64,000 nucleotides of DNA from Methylonatrum sp040877625. Its GTDB lineage: Bacteria; Pseudomonadota; Gammaproteobacteria; Nitrococcales; Aquisalimonadaceae. Under the pieces are notes generated by a model that searched no databases, was not told the DNA's origin, and saw only the letters and a list, made by a program, of their open reading frames with translations. The number at the start of each line of letters is the position of its first letter. Position 1 is the first letter of the stretch. A program made the position numbers and the translations under genes. The DNA lies in contig JBBDNK010000024.1 of NCBI GenBank assembly GCA_040877625.1, positions 62,001 to 126,000 on the forward strand. Direction: 5' to 3'. Positions 58,105 to 64,000 of the stretch are shown here, piece by piece.

Positions 58105-59196
58105 TCAGGCCGGCGTCGACACCCCGGTACTCTCGCGTTCGATAATCTCGAAGCCGAGATCAATAACCTTGTGTTCCACCTGCTCACCTTGCAGGCACTG
58201 CAGAATCATGGTGGCCGCCTGCCGCCCTATGCCGTAACGCGGAATACGTACCGTTGTAAGTGAGGGATTGATCTGCGTGGCCAGTTCCATGTCGTCGAAT
58301 CCGGCGATTATCAGATCGTCGGGAACACGGATGCCGCGCCGCTGGCATTCAAGCAGCGCACCGATGGCAAGAACGTCGTTGGCGCAACAGATTGCCTGCA
58401 CATCCGGGCGCACCTTGAGCAGTTCGGCAAGTCCCTGTGCGCCAGCGTCATAGGCAATCCTGTCCATCGTCTGCTCCAGGCCGGGGTCGGCGTCGAGATC
58501 CAGCTCCCGCACCGCGCGGCGGTAACCAAGCAAGCGCTGAGCGGCACGGTCGTTCGCGACAATGGGAGCCGATATATAGCCGATCCGATGCGCCCCGCCT
58601 GCGGCCACCCGCTTCACGATTTCCTTGCAGGCCTGAATGTTCGAAAAACCCACGGCCATGTCCACGGGATCGCCATCGACCGTCCAGGTCTCGACAATGG
58701 GAATCTCGCTTGCCCGGAGTAAACTCATTGTCTGTGCGTTGTGCTGCATGCCCGTGACCAGCATGCCTGCCGGGCGCTGGGCGAGCATCGCGGTAACCAG
58801 GCGACTCTCTTCCAGCAGCGAGTAGCCGGTAGCGCCGAGCAGCACCTGGTAGCCCGAGGCGGAAAGAACGTCCGCGAGACCATGGATGGCGTCGGCGAAG
58901 ATAGAGTGCGTAATGGTAGGCACGAGCGCACTGATGACCCGGGAGCGACGTGAGGCAAGGCTTCCGGCAACTCCATTCGGGATGTAACCGGTGGCTTCAA
59001 CGGCCGCCAGTACACGTGACCGAGTAGGCTCCGCCACCTTGTCCGGGTGGTTAAGGACGCGCGACACAGTGATGGAGGACACCCCGGCGAGCCGGGCGAC
59101 GTCATCCATTTTCACGGCTGTTTTCTTGCGCATCAGCGTATTATTCGGCGTATACGCACCCCGGGTGCGCTTGAGTGAGTTGTTTGGTCGCGCCAT
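58105..59196 (-). CDS. LacI-family transcriptional regulator
   Basis: 363 residues. The DNA-binding segment is KMDDVARLAGVSSITVSRVL (about 29-48) with AVEATGYIPNGVAGSLASRR; the effector domain includes SALVPTITHSIFADAIHGLA and IIAGFDDMELATQINPSLTT, like the GntR (gluconate) branch of LacI regulators. A shorter start at 59133 (MRKKTAVKM) is plausible: it fits the family N-terminus and would place the 59195 operator 62 bp upstream rather than over the start codon. No start has a good ribosome site. Likely controls the Rieske oxygenase and itself. Confidence 0.85.
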   Translation of the reverse strand: MARPNNSLKRTRGAYTPNNTLMRKKTAVKMDDVARLAGVSSITVSRVLNHPDKVAEPTRSRVLAAVEATGYIPNGVAGSLASRRSRVISALVPTITHSIFADAIHGLADVLSASGYQVLLGATGYSLLEESRLVTAMLAQRPAGMLVTGMQHNAQTMSLLRASEIPIVETWTVDGDPVDMAVGFSNIQACKEIVKRVAAGGAHRIGYISAPIVANDRAAQRLLGYRRAVRELDLDADPGLEQTMDRIAYDAGAQGLAELLKVRPDVQAICCANDVLAIGALLECQRRGIRVPDDLIIAGFDDMELATQINPSLTTVRIPRYGIGRQAATMILQCLQGEQVEHKVIDLGFEIIERESTGVSTPA

Positions 59197-59210
59197 GTTA
59201 GCGCTTTCAC
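59195..59210. promoter_or_regulatory. LacI-type operator at the lacI gene start
   Basis: ATGTTAGCGCTTTCAC shares TGTTAGCGC with the tandem sites at 57973 and 57990. It overlaps the longest start codon of the regulator gene, suggesting autoregulation. Confidence 0.55.
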
Positions 59211-59264
59211 GCGCATAACTATAGCAAGGTATAAATTGGCGTAGTTGAAATCACGTGCGTCCAC

Positions 59265-59294
59265 AAAAAAGGCGGGCCGCCAGGGCCCGCCTTT
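59265..59294 (-). terminator. intrinsic terminator of the second TTT operon
   Basis: On the minus strand GGCGGGC (59291-59285), a 7-base loop, GCCCGCC (59277-59271) and six T (59270-59265). It lies 21 bp after the TctB-like stop and separates it from the LacI gene. Confidence 0.85.
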
Positions 59295-59315
59295 GCGCAC
59301 AGACGAGGAAGACTC

Positions 59316-59795
59316 TCAGAACGCGATTCCCTTCGGCAGGGGAACCAGCAGTATCCTGGAGAAAACGACATACAGCAGGCCGATCTCAAAAGCGATAATC
59401 GCTATCCAGATGACCCGGGCCTTGACCGTCAGATCCGGCGCCACTTCCGGAGACGTGCGCTGCTCCGCTCTGGTCAACAGCCACGCCATAATCGGAAACA
59501 TAATGGCGCTGGCCACCACGAAGCCAAGGTAATGCACCCCAATGCCCCATAGCGCCAGGCCACCACCGGCTCCCACCATACGCAGGCGACTGCCCTCCTC
59601 GAAGATCTCGAACACCTCGCGTTTGATTGCGGCGCGCGCGATCAGCAGCGTGCTGATCACGGCGATGGCCATGAGAATGCTCTCCGGCCACATGGCGCTG
59701 GAGGGCCTCCAGTCTTCGCGCGCCAGCCAGAAGATAGCGAAAAACGCGAAGCCGGTCAGTCCTGCCATCAGATCGGTATTCACTCGCTTCAGCAT
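59316..59795 (-). CDS. TTT transporter small membrane subunit (TctB family)
   Basis: 159 residues, four hydrophobic helices (LMAGLTGFAFFAIFWLA; ILMAIAVISTLLIARAA; GGLALWGIGVHYLGFVVASA; VIWIAIIAFEIGLLYVVF) and the conserved C-terminal LVPLPKGIAF. Begins 6 bp after the TctA-like stop, so translated from the same message. Sequence is clearly distinct from the TctB at 17.7 kb. Confidence 0.85.
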   Translation of the reverse strand: MLKRVNTDLMAGLTGFAFFAIFWLAREDWRPSSAMWPESILMAIAVISTLLIARAAIKREVFEIFEEGSRLRMVGAGGGLALWGIGVHYLGFVVASAIMFPIMAWLLTRAEQRTSPEVAPDLTVKARVIWIAIIAFEIGLLYVVFSRILLVPLPKGIAF

Positions 59796-59801
59796 CGCTC
59801 G

Positions 59802-61310
59802 CTACTCCGTCTCAGGGCCAGTTGGGATACGCTTTCTGCGGCGGACCAAGGGCCAGAGCAAGGTCAATAGCACCAGCGCCGCGAGGCCGAGGGAAAGCGG
59901 GCTCTTGAACAGGATCAATACCGGGTAGTCCCAAACCGTCGCCATCAGCATCGACTGTGCGAAGCCCTCCTCTGCAATTGGCCCGAGTATCAACCCTAGC
60001 GCGATCGTGGCCGGGTTGATACCGAACTGGCGCAGTACGTAGCCGAGAATACCGATACCGATCATGATGAACACGTCCACAATGCTGTTACGCATTGAAT
60101 ACGCACCAAGGATCGTCATGATGGCGATAGTCGGCACCAGAAAGCCAAGCGGAACATTGGCGACTGCACGGAAGATCAGCCGCCCACCGAACACGCCTAC
60201 CGGCAACAGCGCCAGCGCCGCGAACCCAAGCGCGAAGATGAATCCGTAGGTCAGGACCCCGCTTTCGGTGAACAAGCGGGTACCGGGCGTCAGCCCGTGC
60301 ATCATCAGGGCGCCGAACAGTACCGCCGCCGGCGGCGAGCCCGGCACACCCAGCGTCAGCAGCGGCACCATGCTGCCCGAAACCGCCGCGTTATTGCTCG
60401 ACTCCGAGGCCACGACACCGGCCATGGTGCCTTTGCCGAATTCCTCCGGAGTCCGGGACGCCCGCTTGGCTTCGCTGTAGGCCAGAAGCCCCGCCACATT
60501 GTTGCCGGCGCCGGGTATGATACCAACGACAACCCCGATCAATGTTGAGCGGATCAGGTTGAACGGCATCGCGACAATAGTTCGGGCGACGTGCCAAAAC
60601 GACTCCGCCTTGCTTTGCACGTCCATGGTCACGAACCGTTGCGCTGTTGCCGTAAGCCTGATGAATTCAGGCACCGCAAACAGGCCGATCAGTGCGACGA
60701 TAAGTTCCACGCCACCTTGCAATTCGGAGGTGCCGAACAGAAAACGGGATTCACCACCTATCGGGGAAACACCGATGGTTCCAAGCAGCATGCCGATGGC
60801 GCCGCCAAGTAGCCCTTTAATCATTGAGCCGGTGGACAGCCCCGCAATCAACGCAAGCCCGAGCACCGCCACCCAGAAATATTCCGGCGGCCCGAAGCGC
60901 AGCGCCACGAGCGCCAGCGCCGGCGCCAGCAGCAGCAAGGCGATGAAGCCGATGAAACCGCCGATAACCGAAGAGACAGTGGCACCAATGATTGCGCGCT
61001 CCGCCTGGCCTTTTACCGCCATGGGATAGCCGTCAAGCATGGTCGCAATGGCGCCGGGCGTACCCGGCGTATTGATCAGAATCGCGCTGAACGCCCCGCC
61101 ATACATGGAAGCGGTATAGACGGCACCAAGCAGCACGAGCCCGTTCAGAGGATCCATGGGAAACGTAAATGGCACCAGAAGCGCAAGCGCCATGGTTGCG
61201 GTCAGACCGGGAATCGTGCCGATGACGAGTCCGATAGCCGTGCCGAGAATAACAAGGAAAAAGACCTGAAAAGTCAGAATCCCGATAAAACCTTCGAGCA
61301 TCACATCCAT
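59802..61310 (-). CDS. TTT transporter large membrane subunit (TctA family)
   Basis: 502 residues with the internal repeat of the family: GTIPGLTATMALALLVPFTF (about 32-51) and VGIIPGAGNNVAGLLAYSEA (about 262-281); YGGAFSAILINTPGTPGAIA marks the conserved loop. About 12 membrane helices. Preceded by a hairpin terminator/attenuator between the binding-protein gene and this gene. With the binding protein at 62.3 kb it is probably an importer controlled by the sulfolactate operator at 62529. Confidence 0.9.
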   Translation of the reverse strand: MDVMLEGFIGILTFQVFFLVILGTAIGLVIGTIPGLTATMALALLVPFTFPMDPLNGLVLLGAVYTASMYGGAFSAILINTPGTPGAIATMLDGYPMAVKGQAERAIIGATVSSVIGGFIGFIALLLLAPALALVALRFGPPEYFWVAVLGLALIAGLSTGSMIKGLLGGAIGMLLGTIGVSPIGGESRFLFGTSELQGGVELIVALIGLFAVPEFIRLTATAQRFVTMDVQSKAESFWHVARTIVAMPFNLIRSTLIGVVVGIIPGAGNNVAGLLAYSEAKRASRTPEEFGKGTMAGVVASESSNNAAVSGSMVPLLTLGVPGSPPAAVLFGALMMHGLTPGTRLFTESGVLTYGFIFALGFAALALLPVGVFGGRLIFRAVANVPLGFLVPTIAIMTILGAYSMRNSIVDVFIMIGIGILGYVLRQFGINPATIALGLILGPIAEEGFAQSMLMATVWDYPVLILFKSPLSLGLAALVLLTLLWPLVRRRKRIPTGPETE

Positions 61311-61381
61311 TACCGCTACCTTCCGCAGAGGCTAGTGGGGGGCAACGCGTGATGGCGCGTACCGTTCTGGAAAAGAAGAAG

Positions 61382-61412
61382 CCGGCCCCGCCGCCGAACT
61401 GGGCGGGGCCGG
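61382..61412 (-). terminator. attenuating terminator between TctC-like and TctA-like genes
   Basis: Minus-strand stem CCGGCCCCGCC/GGCGGGGCCGG (61412-61402 with 61392-61382) followed by TTCTTCTTTT. Located 8 bp after the binding-protein stop and 72 bp before tctA. Partial readthrough would give more binding protein than permease. Confidence 0.75.
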
Positions 61413-61419
61413 TCATTCA

Positions 61420-62376
61420 TCAGAGATCCTCCAGGATCTCCTTGTACTCTTCCTGCAGGCGCGCCACGAGGTCAGCACTTTCCTTCGGGCCCCAGAAGTG
61501 CACGAAGGCGCCAATGTCTTCCTGGCGCTTCTGGATCTTCTTGTTGACTTCGTCAAAGGCCTTGGCCAATACCTCAACCCTTTCGTCCGAGGTATCCGCC
61601 GGAGCCAGCACACCGCGGTAGATGGCTTCAACCACGTCCAGACCCTGCTCGCGGAACGTCGGGACGTCATCCATGAACGGCAGTCGCTCATCCCAGGCCA
61701 CGGCAAGGGCGCGGAACTTGTCGCGATTCTGATAAGCGGCGGTGGAGTTGGTCATCAGCGCGGTAACATGGCCGCCCTGCAGCGCCGGAATAGTCGGACC
61801 GGTGCCGGGGAAGGGAATCCAGGTCAGATTGATATCGGCGGCGCGCATCAGGCGCACGGCACCAAGGTGATTACCAGTGGCGGTACCCGTACCCCCGATA
61901 GTAACGGCACCCGGGTTTTCCTTGGCTGCTTCGAGGAACTCCTCAAGGGTCTTGTAGGGGCTGTCCTCACGCACCACCAGCACCTGCGGCGTGGAGTGGA
62001 ACGTATAAATCAGCTTCAGATCTTCGGTCTTGTAGCCGGGGTTGCGCACCATCGGCTGAGCAATGATATGGGGCAGACTGAAGCCTGCAAAGGTATAGCC
62101 ATCCGCCGGCTGATCCTTGAGATGGCTCCAGCCCACGGCACCGCCGCCGCCAGTGCGGTAGGTAATGGTGACATCTTCGTCAAAGTATTCCTGCAGCAGC
62201 GGCTGCTGCCAACGGGCGGTGATATCGATCTCACCACCGGGGCTGAACGGATTGATGTAGTTCAAGCCCTTCTCGGGGAACTCCGCATGAGCGGGGCTGG
62301 CGACCATGGCCAGCAGACCCAGCGTCGCGGCGGCGCCGGTGAGCACCGAAGTCAGCTTCTTCTTCATTGGTTGCAT
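61420..62376 (-). CDS. TTT transporter periplasmic binding protein (TctC family)
   Basis: 318 residues; Sec signal peptide to about residue 31 (ASPAHA/EFPEK). An AGGAG site sits 11 bp before this ATG; Met4 is an alternative. The mature part begins FPEKGLNYINPFSPGGEIDI, with the receptor loop around PFSPGG and a second region FPGTGPTIPALQGGHVTALM. It differs clearly from the Bug protein at 16.7 kb. The operator core CTTATATAAGAC (62529-62540), shared with suyA and slcC promoters, lies about 150 bp upstream, so sulfolactate or a related sulfonate is the leading ligand hypothesis; TTT transporters are reported for sulfolactate in other bacteria. Confidence 0.87.
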   Translation of the reverse strand: MQPMKKKLTSVLTGAAATLGLLAMVASPAHAEFPEKGLNYINPFSPGGEIDITARWQQPLLQEYFDEDVTITYRTGGGGAVGWSHLKDQPADGYTFAGFSLPHIIAQPMVRNPGYKTEDLKLIYTFHSTPQVLVVREDSPYKTLEEFLEAAKENPGAVTIGGTGTATGNHLGAVRLMRAADINLTWIPFPGTGPTIPALQGGHVTALMTNSTAAYQNRDKFRALAVAWDERLPFMDDVPTFREQGLDVVEAIYRGVLAPADTSDERVEVLAKAFDEVNKKIQKRQEDIGAFVHFWGPKESADLVARLQEEYKEILEDL

Positions 62377-62528
62377 TGCGTCTCACTCCTACCTGTCATC
62401 TGATTTTTCTCGTTCCCTGGTTTTTCCCTCCTTCCCTGACAAACGCCGACACCTTACTGCCAGCAGATGTTTAATCTACCACGTCAACATAAAAACAATT
62501 CTCAAGTCTGTCAATGTATAACTTATAA

Positions 62529-62540
62529 CTTATATAAGAC
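62529..62540 (-). promoter_or_regulatory. third copy of the suyR-type operator, upstream of the TctC-like gene
   Basis: The minus strand reads GTCTTATATAAG followed by TTATAAGTTATAC. The 12 bases equal the first 12 of the 14-base palindrome at 2683-2696, and TATAA-rich sequence follows at the -10 distance as in the other two. The -35 (GGTCAA) is weak. No other copy was noticed in the window. Confidence 0.65.
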
Positions 62541-62625
62541 TTGACCGGATAACCCAAACAATCGACTACCCAGGCACCGGCACTCCGGGCACTATCCGGC
62601 CCTGGACCGCTCCTGGGAAAGACCG

Positions 62626-64000
62626 CTATCGTCCAGGGATAAAACCCGTCATTTCAGGTCGTTGCCTCAAGCCCACCGCTGCCTCGACTGCGCACGCCAG
62701 AGCCAGCAGCGGAGATTCGCTACCCGCATTACAGGCGACCTGCAAGCCCACGGGCAGCTCACCTTCCCCACCTGGTAGCGGCACGGAGACCGCGCACAGA
62801 TCGTAAACATTGCAGGATCTCGCATTCGCCAGACTCCGGCCCACGAAGGCCACCGCCGCGTCCACCGTTGCCACTTCCGACACCGGGCGCGGCGTCAGCG
62901 GTGTCGTCGGGCTCACGACCGCATCCAGCCCCTGCATCCGTTTCGCGGCGAGTCGGGAAAGTTCGCGGTAGCGCCGCTGCAGCCGCAGATAATCGATGGC
63001 ACGCAGATCGGCAGCGCCTTGCAGCCGCACAACCGGTACCGGGTCGATGGACTGTCGTTTAGCTTCGAAGCGGTCCTGCCCTATTGTCGTCATCAGATCC
63101 GCCGGAACCATGGCCGCAAAGATGTCGCGCACCACGTCCTGCTCGGCAGGCGACGGCCAATCAACGTCAACCAGCTCGGCGCCCTCGCGCTCCAGGGTCT
63201 GCAGGGCGGTTTCATAACGCGTCGCGACATCGGCGTCCATGTCGATACACTGCGGCCGCGGCACGCCGAAGCGGGCGCCGCGCAGGCTCAGGCGGTGAAT
63301 CCTCGACCCTTCGCCCAGGGCCTGGTAGATAATCGCGGCGTCCGCCGCGCCGGCGGTGAGCAGGCCGACCGAGTCCATGGACGGACACAAGGGGAATATG
63401 CCATCCAGTGGCCAGACACCCATCGACGTCTTCAATCCGAAAACACCGCAGAGCGCGGCCGGCAGGCGCACCGAGCCACCTGTATCCGAACCGACGGCAA
63501 ACCCGCATAGCCCGGCCGCCATCGCTACCGCGGAGCCGTGACTCGAGCCTCCCGGGGTGCGCCTGGTCTTCGCATCACAGGGGTTCCAGGGTGTCGGGTG
63601 AATGAGGTTCTGCGCGCCGGCGGCGAACTCGATTGTGCGCGTCTTGCCAAGCACCACGCAGCCTGCGCGCTTTAACGCCCGGACAAAACCACCCTCCGGG
63701 CCGATACAATCCGCGAGATCGAGGTTGGAACCGGCCCTGGTCGGCATGCCCTCAACCGCGAACAGGTCCTTGATGGCCACCGGCACGCCCATCAGCGGGC
63801 CGAGATCGGTGCCGCCAGCCAGCAGCCGATCAATGCCGTCGGCCGATTCCCGCGCCTGCTCAGCGGCTACATGGATAAATGCTTCCAGCGTCGGATCGAG
63901 CACTGCGATCCGATCAAGGTAGGCGTCGACCGCCGCACGCGCCGTTATCCCGCCGGCTCGCAGCCGCCGCGCGAAACCTTCGATGCCGCCCTGGGCAAGG
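62626..64000 (-). CDS. amidase-signature family hydrolase, 5' end outside window
   Basis: At least 457 residues; the frame is open to the window edge, so the start is missing. Catalytic Lys is in GVPVAIKDLFAVEG, with the two Ser in GGSSHGSAVAMAAGL and GSDTGGSVRLPAALCGVFG, giving the Ser-cisSer-Lys triad of the amidase-signature family (GatA, AtzF and others). It hydrolyses an amide or related C-N bond. It lies beside the operator-bearing TTT importer, but its substrate is unknown; GatA is unlikely because no gatB/gatC is adjacent in the window. Confidence 0.85.
   Translation of the reverse strand, partial: LAQGGIEGFARRLRAGGITARAAVDAYLDRIAVLDPTLEAFIHVAAEQARESADGIDRLLAGGTDLGPLMGVPVAIKDLFAVEGMPTRAGSNLDLADCIGPEGGFVRALKRAGCVVLGKTRTIEFAAGAQNLIHPTPWNPCDAKTRRTPGGSSHGSAVAMAAGLCGFAVGSDTGGSVRLPAALCGVFGLKTSMGVWPLDGIFPLCPSMDSVGLLTAGAADAAIIYQALGEGSRIHRLSLRGARFGVPRPQCIDMDADVATRYETALQTLEREGAELVDVDWPSPAEQDVVRDIFAAMVPADLMTTIGQDRFEAKRQSIDPVPVVRLQGAADLRAIDYLRLQRRYRELSRLAAKRMQGLDAVVSPTTPLTPRPVSEVATVDAAVAFVGRSLANARSCNVYDLCAVSVPLPGGEGELPVGLQVACNAGSESPLLALACAVEAAVGLRQRPEMTGFIPGR

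Overview
The window is GC-rich, densely coded, and dominated by catabolic operons with their transporters and local regulators. Protein style, short overlapping gene starts, split class I fumarase and an astaxanthin-type carotenoid set suggest a marine or halophilic proteobacterium, most likely a gammaproteobacterium. I cannot name the genus from sequence alone. No rRNA, tRNA, CRISPR array, prophage or transposase gene was seen.

Layout. 0-2.3 kb: tail of an acyltransferase, a 270-bp palindromic repeat element, an outer-membrane beta-barrel protein and a YCII-domain gene cut short by a fragment of the same repeat. 2.7-7.1 kb: a complete (R/S)-3-sulfolactate degradation module (suyAB, a GntR/HutC regulator, slcC, comC) yielding pyruvate and sulfite. 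7.3-9.6 kb: a small ORF and a divergent AraC/LysR regulator pair. 9.8-14.5 kb: an operon encoding a fumarate reductase/succinate dehydrogenase-like complex together with a two-subunit class I fumarase/tartrate dehydratase. 14.9-24.7 kb: a TPP enzyme, a tripartite tricarboxylate (TTT) transporter, a GlcD-like FAD oxidase, a DUF3604 protein and a TauE/SafE exporter.

24.7-38.3 kb: a LacI-controlled divergent locus. Leftward run hpsN-like (dihydroxypropanesulfonate dehydrogenase), an SDR and lacI; rightward run a sulfatase, a TRAP transporter, a second SDR, a YihU-like sulfolactaldehyde reductase and a three-subunit biotin carboxylase (pyruvate carboxylase type), ending in a strong terminator. 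38.4-46.5 kb: convergent carotenoid operons crtYIB and crtE-ABC-ABC-crtZ-crtW, enough for beta-carotene and ketolated/hydroxylated products. 46.7-64 kb: a catabolic region of unknown substrate: aldehyde dehydrogenase, two-subunit aconitase X, TRAP transporter, GntR regulator, GMC oxidoreductase, Rieske oxygenase with its reductase, LacI regulator, a second TTT transporter and a partial amidase.

How it fits together. The 2.7-7.1 kb and 24.7-38.3 kb loci can be joined into one route: uptake of a C3 sulfonate such as 2,3-dihydroxypropanesulfonate (DHPS), oxidation by HpsN to sulfolactate, stereo-inversion by SlcC/ComC, C-S cleavage by SuyAB, pyruvate carboxylation by the biotin enzyme, and possibly sulfite export by the TauE-like protein. 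A palindromic operator (GTCTTATATAAGAC type) sits at the suyA and slcC promoters and again in front of the TTT binding-protein gene at 62.4 kb, tying that distant transporter to the sulfolactate regulator. A family of TTAAGGAG-type palindromic repeats is scattered through the window and several copies overlap stop codons.
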